A stretch of 64,000 bases of DNA from Rhizomys pruinosus (taxonomy: Eukaryota; Chordata; Mammalia; Rodentia; Spalacidae). Every line of letters begins with the position of its first letter. Position 1 is the first letter of the stretch. This document shows, one piece after another, positions 11,758-23,182 of the stretch. The notes below the pieces were generated by a model that worked only from the letters and a program-made list of their open reading frames with translations, did no database searches and was not told the DNA's origin. A program made the translations under genes and the position numbers. The stretch covers positions 1,166,974 through 1,230,973 of the forward strand of contig VZQC01013995.1 in assembly GCA_009823505.1 (NCBI GenBank), given 5' to 3'.

Positions 11758-12246
11758 CTTTTTTTGGTCCTTTTGAGACAGGGTCTCCCTGCTGCCACAG
11801 ATGGTCTGTGTGGTGGTTTGCATGAGTGTCCCCCATAGGCTGTAAGTATTCAGACATTTATCTCCAGTTGGTGGCGCTGTTTTTGGAGGACTTAGAAGGT
11901 GTGGCCATGTTGGGGGAAGTGTGTCACTGGGGGCAGGCTTAGTGAGTTTAACAAGCCTCATGGTGTACAGTTGCTTCCTCTCTGTTTCCCGTGCTCTTTG
12001 CGAGATGTGACCCTCGGTTTGCTGCTCCGGATCCAGCCGCCACGCCTCCTGCCACAATGGACTAATTCCCTGGAACCGCCAATCGTAAGCTCAAATAAAC
12101 TCTTCCTTTTATAAGTTCCTTGGTCTGGTGTTTTATCACAGCAACAGAAAAGTGACTAATACAGTCTGGAACCCAATATGTAGACCAGGCTGGCCTTGAT
12201 CTCTCAGAGCTGGGAGTAAAGTTTGATGCCACCGCTCCCTCCTCCA
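11758..12246 (-). mobile_element. B1 SINE split by a nested repeat
   Basis: The B1 left part (11,758-11,808, GAGACAGGGTCTCCCTGCTG) and right part (12,164-12,246, GTAGACCAGGCTGGCCTTGA) are separated by the element at 11,809-12,163. GTCTG occurs at both breakpoints. Confidence 0.85.
11809..12163 (+). mobile_element. URR1-like repeat nested in a B1
   Basis: TGTGGTGGTTTGCATGAGTG start, GAAGTGTGTCACTGGGGG middle, TCAAATAAACTCTTCC and a terminal CAGAAAAGTGACTAATACA. The family identity comes from memory of rodent hAT-type repeats. Confidence 0.6.
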
Positions 12247-12261
12247 TGAGACACTTAAAAA

Positions 12262-12453
12262 AAAAAGAATTTAGATTTATTTATGTTATTTTATGTGAAT
12301 GCCTGTGGAGGACAGGAGAAGACTATCGGATCCCCTGGAACTGGATTTTAGACAGTTGTTAATGGTCATGTGGTTTCTAGGAACTGAACCCAATCTTCTC
12401 TGCAAGAATAGCCAGTGCCTTTAACTGCTGAGCCATCTCTCTCAGGTCCCAGA
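12262..12453 (-). mobile_element. B2/B3-type SINE
   Basis: TTATGTGAATGCCTGTGG, CCCCTGGAACTGGATTTTAG and GCTGAGCCATCTCTCTCAGG in reverse. Confidence 0.85.
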
Positions 12454-13181
12454 TACTTTTTGATATATTAAGTCCTAGAAATAGGGGTGTGTTTATGCTT
12501 ATAGTACACACTGAATGGGCTAGTTACATTCCAAGTGTTCAATAGCCACGGGTATTTAGTAGTTACCTAACAAGATGGAGTATCAGTAGCCTCTGCCTTA
12601 TCTAACAAGACCAACTCCAAGACACCCTGGGTAATTCTCCTGGGAGAAATGGCCAAGTCTATGAAGTACAAATTTTCTCCCAGTTTTGAATACTATATTA
12701 ATACTTGTGGAATGCAAACCACTGCAGCTGTGTTTGAGTCTCAACACAGCTGCAACCTATAAAATGAAGAAATTTTAATCCAAATAAGAAATAGGGAAAT
12801 TGATGAAGTGTGAAGATGCACAGGTCACATGTGCTTCATGAGTGGCTTTCTCGAGAATTTGGAGGAAATATCAGTCTTGTGAAATGCCACGGTGGGTTTC
12901 TAATGTCTTCTGATGATTACATAATTAATGGTATAATCTACTCAGTTCTTCCTCTTCCTAGAGGAAGCTACTGCTTTGAATGACTTCTAACCTAAAATCC
13001 CCACACTACCGTTACAGCCTCTGCCAGGCTGCAAGCTGCAGCTCCTTGTTCTCAGGAAAGTTTTAAGGGGACTACCAGAGGAACAGGGAGGAGGACATAT
13101 CTACGACTTGGTCAGACAAGAAGGCACAGATTTTTGTTGTAGCTGACTGTGTCTTTTTAGGGGACAGATGCCAAGCAATAG
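12454..13181. other. Intron without recognised features
   Basis: Unique-looking sequence, no gene. Confidence 0.5.
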
Positions 13182-13185
13182 CAAA

Positions 13186-13220
<35 letters not shown>

Positions 13221-13223
13221 ATA
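13182..13223 (+). repeat. (AAAT)n microsatellite
   Basis: About ten uninterrupted AAAT units. Confidence 0.97.
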
Positions 13224-15645
13224 GTCGTAGGTACTGTTGAGATGAACAGAATAAGGAACAAATGTTTGGAGGTGACTGTGGTATAAGGAAGGTGCATTTT
13301 CATAAGATGGGCAGAGCTGACATTATTTCAATGTCAAAGACGACATTTAAGCAAAGACCTTTAAGAAGGTAGAAGGAGAATATTAACAACATCAACAGGC
13401 CGTTAGAGGCAATGGGTGTGCTGGGATCCTTAAAGACTTCTCTTATCTTACCTCCTACACTAGAAGGCAGCTATGATCACCACTATACCTACTACACTGG
13501 AAAGAACATTTTGTCCTTACTAGTCAAAATCTTTGTCTTGGATAGTCTCGATTTGCCACTTGGGCTCCAGGCAGTGTCAGAAGAGCCAGGAGGAGGACAT
13601 GAGGCCAGAGGGCTCCTTTACAGGACTGACTGTCCACAAGCCAGGGTCACTAAAGAAGGCTGTTCCTCATTGTTGGGGCCTTTACAGTATTGCATTCTAC
13701 TTTTTCTTTTTCCCCATCTTCCTGTTTTCTTTATTCTGAACATATCTGAAGAGCTGGTTGACTGACTTTCCTTCCTATACCCTGCTGTCCACTGTACTCA
13801 ATGCTGTCTCTTTCAGAACTCTGTCTATATCTACTGCAAGAGCCTCACCAGTGAGGAAAGAAGGAAATAAAATTAATCCATTCATGGTCAAATTGCCTTA
13901 GCTGAGGCTAAACTGAAAACTAACTGAAGAGAGCCTGAAATGCAGGAAGGGTTAGGAAGAATTAAAGTCTAGATGTGTTTCTGTAGCAGATAAATATGAG
14001 TATACAATAACCCTGAGCTAAGATGGGGCTAAATGGGAAAAGATTAATTTAAAGGCGTCCGGGAAACATCGGGCTTGGGGAACAGTTCACTTTCATAAAC
14101 TAGTCATAGAATTTAATCAATAAGTGAATAATTCCGGGGTAAGATTAACTAGATGTTTTAAGGTTGTCGACGATCTTAAATCATACCAATTTAGCAGAGA
14201 GCGAGTTCAACATGTTCTAATATAACAATTAGTTCTCAGTAAAAGAGGGGGAACGTGGAGTTCCTGCTTACATGACATGGGTTCCTGTGGTGAAACCACC
14301 TCTAGATTTTTCTGAGTGGGGTTAGAGCCCTAGACTATGCAGCTGGTAGACTGGGTTGGTTTTGTACTTTCTTTAAAACTGAAGTTTATTTTAAAAGACA
14401 TATCACAGAAATAAGAATCATGGACCATTCAACCTGGAAGGATGGGGGAACGCTATAGAAACTTCATTTTACAGATGAAGAGTCAGATTCATCATCTGTA
14501 AAATCAAGGAGTTGGAAGGGATGGGACTACATATCTTCCACCTGCAAGACCCTGTGAAATCCAGGGAAGTGAAGCGGCTGCCCAAGGTTGTACAGCTGGC
14601 CTCTACCAGCTTGGGAGGCATGCTCAGTTGCCAGGATCTTCCTCCTGGCCGTGAGCCCCTTTGGGGTTTTAAAAAACTGTAGCTTGATTGTCTGACCCAA
14701 TGCAGGTGACTAACCATTTTACTAGGTTGAATCTTTTTCCATTTCAGTCAGGTTTTCTGTGTTGTTTCAACATCACCTCGGGGATATCACCAGTGACAGA
14801 AGGAGAAAGTGTAAATGCAACTCACTTGTGCTTGGAGCCAGTGGAGTCACTCAACAGAATTCAACAATCAGGCTCTAACAATATACTTGTCCTTCAGTGA
14901 TGAGACTGAGAAACAAGGGATGTAGTGCCTCAACACACACAAACTTGTGAAGAGAGGCCATGAAATAGGACACAACTCTGAAAGGCAGAGTGCCCTTATT
15001 TAGTGGAAGTGTACATCCCCAACTAGTGAGAAAATCACCATGGGATGAAATACTTTGGAGTTCATGCTTCTAGTGGCTGCGGAGCCATTTCTGCACTTCC
15101 CTGGTGCTGGTGATGTCGGGTGAAATCTTTCAGCAAATGCAAGGTGAAATTTCTCAGCAATGATGGAGTAGCCATGCCACCTCTCACCCTGGGGGCTAGC
15201 AGTCTCTCTCTCTACACCACATTGGGTCTCTGATTCCCTCAAGTCCACAGAAGAGTAAACTACCTAACATGCAGGGGGAAATCCTATCAGCACGTCTTTA
15301 AGGAACAACCTGAGATCACGGGTGGGAGCGCAAATACACATTTTAGGACAGAAATGTAGTATCTTGGAAAATTATAGGTATCTCTTTATAGAAATCTACT
15401 TCAAGGACAGGAAACATATGAGCAGCTGTCAATTTCAGAGTTAGTAATTGCAATAGCATTCCAAATTTTGAAACACAAGGAACACCCCCCCCAAGTGCCC
15501 ATTGATAGAAACCTGCCTGAATCATGAGGGAATAAGAGGGATCTTCAGATGTCTTCAGTCCCCACAGTACTGTTGTTAATTAAGCAAAAAGACAACGATC
15601 ATGTGTAACGTCCCTAAAAGGGAGTGTTTATGTTATGTACTAAAA
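13224..15645. other. Intron, repeat-poor, no recognised gene
   Basis: About 2.4 kb without a recognisable SINE or L1. Open frames here (for example 13,412-13,765) show no known domain. Confidence 0.5.
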
Positions 15646-15647
15646 TT

Positions 15648-15843
15648 TATTTTTTAATTTTTTTTGCTTTTATTTTTATTTTATGTGAATGCCTATCATG
15701 TGTGTTGGTTGGGCAATGTGAGCAGGGGTCAGAAGAAGGTCTGAGATCCTCTGGATCTGGAGTTAACCACCATGTGGGTGCTGAGATTCGAATTTGGATC
15801 TTCTAAGAACAAGCACCCTTAACCAATGAGCCATCTCTCCAGC
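15648..15843 (-). mobile_element. B2/B3-type SINE
   Basis: TTATGTGAATGCCTATCATG, ACCATGTGGGTGCTGAGATT and GAGCCATCTCTCCAGCC in reverse. Confidence 0.87.
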
Positions 15844-15845
15844 CT

Positions 15846-16100
15846 TTCCTGAGAGATGGCCTAGCGGTTGAGAGCGCTGACTGCTCTTGCGGAGGACCCG
15901 GGTTTGATCCCCAGCACCCACATGGTGGCTGAGAACCATCTGAAACTCCAATTCCAGGAGAACTCCAGTTCCAGGGGAATCCAACACCCTCTTCTGACCT
16001 CCGAGGCATTGCACGACACGGGTGCACAAACTTGCATGCAGACAGAACATTCATACACATACGGAAATAAATAAAATTAACAAACAAACAAACAAACAAA
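15846..16100 (+). mobile_element. B2-type SINE with internal duplication
   Basis: GAGAGATGGCCTAGCGGTTG head and box B GGTTTGATCCCC. The block AATTCCAGGAGAACTCCAG shows the CTCCAGTTCCAGG segment twice, and a CAAA-rich tail follows. Directly abuts the preceding inverted SINE. Confidence 0.92.
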
Positions 16101-16124
16101 AAAACCCAAAAAACAGAAAGGTGG

Positions 16125-16352
16125 GACTGGAGAGATGACCTAGTGGTTAAGAGTGCCGACTGCTCTTGCAGCGGACCTGGATTTGATCCCTAGCACCCAC
16201 ATGGCAGCTGAGAACCATCTTTAGCTCCAGTTCCAGGGGAATCTGACCCCCTCTTCTGACCTCCAAGGCACTGCACAACACTGGTGCACCAACCTACATG
16301 CAGACAGTACATTCATACACATAAAAAATAAAATTTAATTAAAAAAACCAGA
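16125..16352 (+). mobile_element. B2-type SINE
   Basis: GGACTGGAGAGATGACCTAG head, GGATTTGATCCCTAG box B, CATACACATAAAAAATAAAA tail; no internal duplication. Confidence 0.92.
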
Positions 16353-17155
16353 AAGGTAACCCCACAACCACCAAAATTATTGGAATTTGGGGTAGACAGG
16401 GATAAACAATCCAGCTTCTTTTAATTTGTTCTGTGCTTTTTTGTTTCTGAATCTTAGAGATATTTTAATCTAATTTTAAAACAAACAAAAAAAGTACAAT
16501 GAAGCAGATGAACATTATTGTGATTGACTTGTGGCTTAACCACACAGAGCAATAATTGCAAGTGAATTTAAAACAGAACGATTTTCAGCTTCATCCCCCA
16601 AAAGGCCAAAAATAACCACAATGAGATCTTGGACCATTTTTCAGTTTTTGATTATTATATTTTTAGTAATAATATATGTAAGATAATTTTAAGAAAATAT
16701 ATTTTAAGCAAGTAAGATTATATTAATGCAGTAAGAGCAAGAAGAGTAGGCAGAAGAAAAATGCAAATTAAAATTTAAGGCAGTTAAATAAAATTTCTAT
16801 AATCCTAAAATTGAGCTGAAAATATTAAAATGAATTTGTAGTATAACTTCTCAACACAAAAGGTCTAGAAAGTTTGGCCTATTCAGCAGCACTAAAAACA
16901 TTTAGTCAAATGGTGGTCTTTAAACAAATTTCCTTCTTGAAAGATCTAAAGCTTCTTGGAGAAATGGCCAATTTTAAGGCAGGATCCAAGAGTTATAGAA
17001 GATGAGGCTGGAACATCTGGACCTCCCCAAATGCAAGAAACTTATCGGAGACAATCTTGAACAGCTTTCATCCTTGTTGAAGGTAGAGCAATTTGATCAT
17101 CAAAAAGATGAACAATGTAGACCGAGACATATCAGCCATTGAAATCCACATGCTA
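16353..17155. other. Intron without recognised features
   Basis: AT-rich unique sequence, no gene. Confidence 0.5.
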
Positions 17156-17328
17156 AAAGGACTGAAGATATAGCTCAATGGTTAAGAGCACTTGGGAACA
17201 GAAGACCTGGGTTTGAATACCAGCACCTGTATGGCAGCTAACAACCATCTGTAACTTCAGACCCAGCGGGTCCTCCATGGGCATTGCATGGTATGGGTAC
17301 AGTTGCATACATGCACAAATACATGCAT
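17156..17328 (+). mobile_element. B2/B3-type SINE
   Basis: GGACTGAAGATATAGCTCAA head and GGGTTTGAATACCAGCACC box B region. Confidence 0.8.
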
Positions 17329-17329
17329 G

Positions 17330-17490
17330 CGGTGTGGTGGCACACGCTTTTAATCCCAGCACTCAGGAGGCAGAGACAGGTGAATCTCTGAGTTCAAGGC
17401 CAGCCTGGTCTATGTAGTGAGCTCCAGGCCAGCTGGGACTAAAGGGAGACCCAGTCTCAAAAAGACTGAAAAAACAAACAAATAAATTAA
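17330..17490 (+). mobile_element. B1 SINE
   Basis: GGTGTGGTGGCACACGCTTT, AAGGCCAGCCTGGTCTATG, AGACCCAGTCTCAAAAAG with a CAAA tail. Confidence 0.92.
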
Positions 17491-17891
17491 TCCACATGTT
17501 TGTAAAGACACATTTTAAAGCCAGCCTTGTTGGTAACATGTGGAAGATGCCAGGAAAGCAGCACATTGTTTTGAAAATTAGTAAATGAAAGAATTACTCA
17601 TTTGTTTTGTTTTAGTGGTAGTGATTGTTATTTATTTACACTATACCATGGAGTTCTCAAGTAGCTAAACTGGGAAACTATTTCTTTGAGGACAATACTA
17701 TCTAACAAATGCAAAAAGGAGAAAAGAATTGCATACCACTGGCATGTAACCCCTAAATAAGTAATCCATGAAGTGGCCATCATCAATGGAACGAATACTA
17801 ATAAACAGGCAGAGAACTACAAACAGAGCATGTTGGATGTTAGTGTCCCTGGAAATTAACTGGGTTACATTCTCAGGTTGGAGGTTGAACC
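17491..17891. other. Single-copy flank left of the duplication
   Basis: No gene or repeat recognised. Homology between duplicates starts at 17,892. Confidence 0.6.
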
Positions 17892-17892
17892 A

Positions 17893-18237
17893 AAGATTTT
17901 GAAGATATCACAATTTGTCACGGTAGGAGTGTTGTTGTTTGGAGGGCCACCTAAGGAAGAGGAAAGCATCCTGCATCTCAGAGTTGGCCTGCTACTGTCC
18001 ACTGGGTCGACTGTTCTCCTGTTAAACATAAACAATTTCATAGAACAACCTCAAACAAGGTCATTCCGCGACTATGACGTATCAAGGCAAAAGCAAGACC
18101 ACCGCATAAAGACTTCTAATAATGAGCATTATCCAAGCCACAAACCATCTAAACATCACTGTTCTGGCCATGAAGAGGAAATTGCTTCTATATCAATCAG
18201 CTTTAGTCTTAGTCTGGTCTTTCCTCTTGTAAGATGA
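17893..18237 (+). other. Open frame shared by both duplicates, no recognised homologue
   Basis: A 112-codon open stretch ending at TGA near 18,235 is repeated unchanged at 23,475-23,813. It includes the segments LFGGPPKEEESILH and PSHKPSKHHCSGHEEE. It has no recognisable domain, lies antisense to Slc9a9 and has no visible promoter. The nucleotides are identical too, so shared openness shows recent duplication, not selection. Probably chance. Confidence 0.25.
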
Positions 18238-18721
18238 TTTAACTAAGTGTTAATTACAGTACTCCTACTTCCTGACACATCTAATCCAGAAGAAGGTTCT
18301 GAATCCTTAAACCCTCCCTAAAAATAACCAAACATAAGCCCAAGTTCCATCACAATTCCTTCTAACCCTCTCGAAGGCTGCCTAAGGTCCCCCACAGTGA
18401 GCATTCTCTTACACTAACATGTAGCAGAGCCCTTTTGTGCACCCATGGGTGTGTTCTGGTGGTCTTTGCTTGGAGTAGCAGTCAGCCCCGCAGCTCAGTC
18501 ATTAATACCATTTGCCTCCTGACCTGATGCAGTAGAAAGTCCCCAGCACAGTCTACAACATAATTCTGAATGAAAGCAGTTGAGCCTGGTTCTGATAAGG
18601 CCTCTAGCTTACAAGAACTTTTGGGCACACAGGACAATATAAGGAGCCGTAGTCAGTTTACTCATAAGACATCTTCTTTTTCTCCATTTTCTAAACAACA
18701 AATAACAGGAGATTGTACTGG

Positions 18722-19115
18722 ATAGCTTCAGTCGTCAACACACTTGGGAAGAGTGTTGATGACTGAAGAGAGTTGAAACCTCAACTGGGAAATGCCTTCT
18801 GTAAGAGTAGTCTGTGGGCAGTCTCTGAGAGGCATTTTCTTGACTATTGAGTGATGCGGTGGTGCCACATTGGGAAGATGGTCCCTGGGCTGTTTAGAAA
18901 GCACGCTGAGCACAGGCCAGAGGGGCAAGCCAGTAAATGGCATTCTTCCATGGTCTGTGCTTTAATTTCTGCCTCCATGTTCCTATCCTGCTCAAATTCC
19001 TGTCCTGGCTTCCCTCAAGGATGGACTATGATTGGGACATATCAGCCAAATTGACCCTTTTCTTGCCAAGTTGTTTTCATCAGCGGTTTATCACAGCAGC
19101 AGCAAGAAAACTAGA
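18722..19115 (+). mobile_element. Medium-reiterated rodent repeat, in duplicate A
   Basis: This shows the landmarks of a family seen elsewhere in the window: CCTCAACTGGGAAATGCC, a bottom-strand overlap with the elements at 2,762 and 38,436, and an end near TTTATCACAGCAGCAGCAAG. The family resembles non-autonomous rodent DNA-type repeats (URR1-like), but that name is tentative. Confidence 0.6.
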
Positions 19116-19867
19116 ACAGAGATGGAGAGCAACATGAAGCCTACAGGAAGCTCAGTTGTCAGAGCAGCATGGATGTGGCAGAATGCGTAACCAAGCTTTG
19201 GCTCCTGACATGTGCAAACTACTAACCAATTAACCTCAACAAGAAGTTAACTGGGGATGTTTGAACAGTGATTAGAGCTTTGATATTATTGTTACGAGTG
19301 TGAGACATTTTGGGTTTTGTAGTGGAAATAGTCACTTTTAAGGCAGTTACATGCCAAATGTTATGCTTTAACACAGGCAGCCATAATGGAAAGAAGTGAG
19401 GGAGGGCATGCCTATGTTGGCCGCAGCTGAAGGGATGTGGCAGTCCTTTTCACTACGTCACTAGTCACTATTTTTCATGTGCTTGTAAAGTTTCATGGTA
19501 AACAATGTTAAGAAGCATTGTTAAACTATTTAATTTGACAGATCATTTAAAAAAAAACATATCGAATGGGAAAAATAAGGAAATAGCTCAGAATGGGTAT
19601 AAGTTCTAGAAAACAAAAATGGCATTAGAGAGTCCCTTTTGCTGTTGAGATTGCTGTCTGACCAAAATTTTCAGAGTTGTCTACTAGTCACATATTTCTT
19701 TTCCTTTCTTTCTTTTCTTTTTATTGGAGTCACTAACAGATGTGTCAGCTGCTTGTGATGAGGAATAAAGAATTATTATTATAGAGACTGGATGACGGCC
19801 TATGGAGAAACATTCAATTTTGATGTTTGAGTCTTACAAGAAGAAAATGTATTATTTGAGCAATTAC

Positions 19868-19983
19868 CTGGATCTGTAGCAGACATCAGTGAACCGAAAA
19901 ATAAACAGTCAGTGAAATGAAAGTCCCCATTTTTCAGCTGGCCAACATACACCATGACCTTCACAGAACCATACTCAATTAAC
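19868..19983 (-). CDS. Slc9a9: Slc9a9 (NHE9) internal exon, copy A
   Basis: NHE9 is a multipass cation/proton exchanger of endosomes that sets lumenal pH. Seen on the minus strand: acceptor TTTTACAG before 19,983, a 116-bp exon, and donor GTAATTGC after 19,868. The first G is the third base of a split codon and the last G is the first base of the next codon, leaving 38 whole codons. They begin [14 protein letters not shown] and continue [24 protein letters not shown]. From memory of the family, the second half is identical to mammalian NHE9 at roughly residues 179-216. NHE6 and NHE7 differ there ([20 protein letters not shown]-like). The ATDP motif is conserved and precedes the ion-site ND motif, which lies in the following exon outside this window. 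The start is odd: EYGS stands where I recall MYGF, putting an acidic residue in a membrane helix. This could be divergence, a sequence error or decay. No other Slc9a9 exon was found in the window. Confidence 0.9.
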
Positions 19984-20032
19984 CTGTAAAAGAGAAAAGT
20001 AAGATCTTTAAACATCTCATTGAATCCTGTGT
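19984..20032 (-). promoter_or_regulatory. Splice acceptor region of exon copy A
   Basis: Read on the minus strand, this holds a pyrimidine-rich tract and a canonical AG acceptor (ACTTTTCTCTTTTACAG). A CTTAC pentamer fits the branch-point pattern about 17 bases from the acceptor, and a TTGAC lies about 48 bases away. Copy B (25,555-25,603) has the same bases, so the acceptor signal does not distinguish the two exons. Confidence 0.75.
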
Positions 20033-20689
20033 CAACTCACGCCATCACAGTGGACATTCTAATGTGCTTCCTCAATATGTACCATGCATAAATTGCCGTC
20101 CTCCTGCCAACTCATGGCTACTAGGATCTCTCTGATATGAATGTTACTTTTACCAATTATCCTAATTCTTTCACCCAGCAAAAGACACCGGAGCACTTGA
20201 TAGCATGTTCCATTGAAAGCAAGGTAAATTTCAAGGACATAGAAGTCTGTAACATGTGGCACAGCAACATGCCTACAAATACAGTAGCTGTATTGACATC
20301 TGGAAATGGATTGCTTTCCAGCTTCCCTTGTTTTGTCAGTTATGGGTTTGTGAAAAGGGTTCAGATTTCAAGTCTGTCCTTGTGGTGAGAAGGATGCTGG
20401 CTATACACAGGGCACAGATAACTGGTCATTTTACCACAGATGCATCTCCCTTCTTCCTGGTGTCAGGAGACTTCCACTGCTAGGTAAAATTTCATGCCAC
20501 TCCAAGAGCATTGAAAACGAGAACTGTAATGGTTATTTGTTGTGGTTTCACAAGGAAAGAAATTCTTATATGAAGATTTTAAAGGTTTAATTACCTCAAT
20601 ATCTCTGCAATATGGGATGCAACATCTCTGTTTGGGTTGTAATTTGCCATACTATAGCTTTAAAATAAAGCTACTCCCAGAAGCCATCA

Positions 20690-22172
20690 TGAAGCTATTA
20701 TAGGAACATTCCAGTACCAGGGGTGCGCTGGCTCCCTGTGAATTGTTGGTCCAAACAACTAGAGAAGGCCTCAAAAGCAACACAGGCTACTATCAGTGTT
20801 GTGGGTGGCCCATCAAATAGACTCCACATGCTTTGCCTCCAGGACATAGGACATAGAGACCAAGGTAGAACTGAGGCTTCCTCTCTGCCAGCTAGCCTTC
20901 ACAGTGCTGGAAGGGGCTACATGGACTGCTGGGGAGAATTATCATTAACAACTTATTCAGAAGGTCTCTGCATGCTAGACTACTTACCTGCAAGGCAAGA
21001 TGTGGCCACTGGTGAAAGAGTTGCAAGACTGTTGGGGCGGGGGGGAGTGGGTGACTGAGAACTTTCAGATTGGCTTTGAGGCCTGTTTTACTGGAGGAAG
21101 TTCATGTCTGGTATTACAAACCTGGTTAAAATCTCAAGCCAGGAAGGTCACAGGCCCTGCTGGGGCAGCTGTTGCTGTTGCTTTGCTAAGTGGGCATGGT
21201 GTGTTTGTCAAATCAATTTCTACAGATGTGTATTCCCGTATATTAGTGCTGCTGGCAGCTTTGAACAGAGACATCACTTTCTGCAGGGAGCAATGGTTAC
21301 TGTAAAAATTCATAGCTGCTGAAAAGTTCTGAGAATCAAGGCTGTTAAGTGTGCGGCCATAAATGGACTATCATCCCTCCGAGGCTGAGGGAGCACTGTG
21401 AAGAAGGATCAGAAAGAGGAAGAGGAAGGGGTAGAACGAGGTGGAATGCGGTCTTTGGGCATGGCTGTTCTCTCTCAGTCTCAGCAGCTGTGATTAGTTG
21501 ATACAAGATTGGGCCTGTCAGTATTCCATCATGAAGTGGGCAGGAACTCGAAAATCCCTGCCTGGTGCCTCTCTGTGACTTACAGGCATGAAAGGGTGGC
21601 AAATGGGAGGGGCTCATGAGAGGTCTCTCTGACAATCTACAGGCAGTTGAAGGGCTGCTGAGGGGAGGGGCTCATGAGAGGTCTCTCTGACAATCTACAG
21701 GCAGTTGAAGGGCTGCTGAGGGGAGGGGCTCATGAGAGGTCTCTCTGACAATCTACAGGCAGTTGAAGGGCTGCTGAGGGGAGGGGCTCATGAGAGGTCT
21801 CTCTGACAATCTACAGGCAGTTGAAGGGCTGCTGAGGGGAGGGGCTCATGAGAGGTCTCTCTGACAATCTGTAGGCGGTTAATGGGTTGCTGAGGGAAAG
21901 ACATTTTCTTCAGTGGTACTGATAGGGTCCCAGACCCTTGCTCCTGTTCCTGTAAGCAATCTTAAACTTATTTACAAAAAAAAAAAAAAAATCAATAAAA
22001 ATATTTTTTTTAAAAAATGTGAAAGTGGGGTGGGGTAGTTGGGAGGAGGAAGGAAGTTAGCTGGAGTGGACTAAGACAAGAAAGGGTAACAGGTATGTGA
22101 TCAAATGCATTACATGAAAACGTCCTAATGAACCCAATGTGTGTATAATATATGCTAAATAAAATGACTCTT
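20690..22172 (+). mobile_element. L1-type retroposon 3' end, in duplicate A
   Basis: The stretch from TTTCTGCAGGGAGCAATGG through AGAGGAAGAGGAAGGGGTAG, then GGGAGGGGCTCATGAG and an AATAAAATG end, resembles rodent Lx/HAL1-like L1 3'-UTR sequence, as I remember the family. No ORF2 remnant is evident. The minisatellite at 21,605-21,894 grew from its GC-rich block. Confidence 0.55.
21605..21894 (+). repeat. 58-bp minisatellite, five units (copy A)
   Basis: Five exact-period units. The CTCATGAG motif starts at 21,613, 21,671, 21,729, 21,787 and 21,845. The first four are nearly identical; the last reads CTGTAGGCGGTTAATGGG. The block sits in L1 3'-UTR-like sequence. Confidence 0.95.
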
Positions 22173-22363
22173 AAAAGTCATGTTTATTTACTCAACTGCT
22201 TTTGCTAAAACCCTAATAGAGAATAATATAGAGGTTGATGCATTGAACTCCAGTATAATCTAAGATCAGTAACAATTGTTAGCAACTACAGATTATCAAG
22301 CCAGTAGTAGTGGATTTTGAAACACATGCACTTACAGTTTGCTTCTTAAGAATTGTTCTGAGG

Positions 22364-22578
22364 GATGGAGAGATGGCCTAGAGATTAAGAGCACCAACTG
22401 CTCTTACAAAGGACCTGGGTTCAATCCCCAGCATCCACATGGTGGCTGAGAACCATCTTTAACTCCAGTTCCAGGGGGGACTCCGACGCCCTCTTCTGTG
22501 GCATTGCACAATACGGGTGCACAAACCTACATGCAGACAGTACATTCATACACATAAAAAAATAAATAAAGTTTTAAA
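22364..22578 (+). mobile_element. B2/B3-type SINE (duplicate A)
   Basis: tRNA-like head with box B GGTTCAATCCCC and an A-rich AATAAATAAAG tail. Present in both duplicates, so it predates the duplication. Confidence 0.88.
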
Positions 22579-22710
22579 AAAGAATTGTTCTGAAGTTGTT
22601 AGCATGGCTTTAAAATGCCTAATTATCAGATATTAGAACTTATAATTTGAACAATGGTGCAAACATTTCAAATTTTGTTAGAGAACTAACCCTGTAAGAG
22701 ATTGTTTCAG

Positions 22711-22988
22711 GGGCTGGAGGGATGGCCTAGCGGTTAAGAGCGACGACCGCTCTTGCAGAGGACCCGGGTTCGATCCCCAGCACCCACATGGCGGCTGAGA
22801 ACCGTCTGTGACTCCGGTTCCAGGAGAACTCCAGTTCCAGGGGAATCCGAGACCGTCTTCTGACCTCCGCGGCACACACGGGTGCACAGACCTAGCATAA
22901 AAAAGCCAAAAACAAAAGTCATAACATAAAAATACTTAAAATAATATAAATAAAAATTAAAAAAAAATTAAAAAAAAAATTTAAAAAG
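22711..22988 (+). mobile_element. B2-type SINE private to copy A
   Basis: Starts GGGCTGGAGGGATGG, has box B GGTTCGATCCCC, an internal duplicated CTCCAGTTCCAGG-like block and a long A-rich tail. It is flanked by an 11-bp target duplication GATTGTTTCAG (22,700-22,710 and 22,989-22,999). Copy B has the uninterrupted empty site at 28,164-28,174, so this copy inserted after the duplication or is allelic. Confidence 0.95.
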
Positions 22989-23182
22989 GATTGTTTCAGA
23001 CACAGGTGCATTTTTTCCACTTGGTAGCTATATGATTTTAGGGTGTTAGTAAAAACTTTCTAAGTCTTATCAGATAGGGTAACAGTAATGCTTTTTTTCA
23101 AGGTTTAACTTCAGTAAGAAACATTTTAATGCTCCATGCACAGCAAGGTCTCAGTGAGCACTTGCAATCATTCACAAATATA

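Larger units (their letters stand above)
17892..23182. repeat. Tandem segmental duplication, copy A
   Basis: Homology with copy B starts at AAAGATTTTGAAG (17,892, equivalent to 23,468) and ends at TTCACAAATATA (23,182, equivalent to about 30,566). The unit holds, in order, a 112-codon chance ORF, a medium-reiterated repeat, the Slc9a9 exon, an L1-type 3' end with a 58-bp minisatellite, and a B2 SINE. A second SINE at 22,711-22,988 is private to this copy. Removing that SINE, its target duplication and two extra minisatellite units leaves about 4.89 kb, the same as copy B without its own insertion. Confidence 0.93.

Noticed and set aside
13412..13765. 117-codon + frame
   Set aside because: No recognisable domain, no splice sites and no duplicate or conserved pattern; probably chance.
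15846..16352. tRNA genes suggested by box A and box B motifs
   Set aside because: The motifs belong to B2-type SINE heads with A-rich tails and target duplications; no cloverleaf or anticodon arm was found.
20059..20388. Frames on both strands just upstream of exon A, also open in copy B
   Set aside because: They lie across the intron/acceptor side, have no NHE9 similarity and are interrupted by indels in the other copy.
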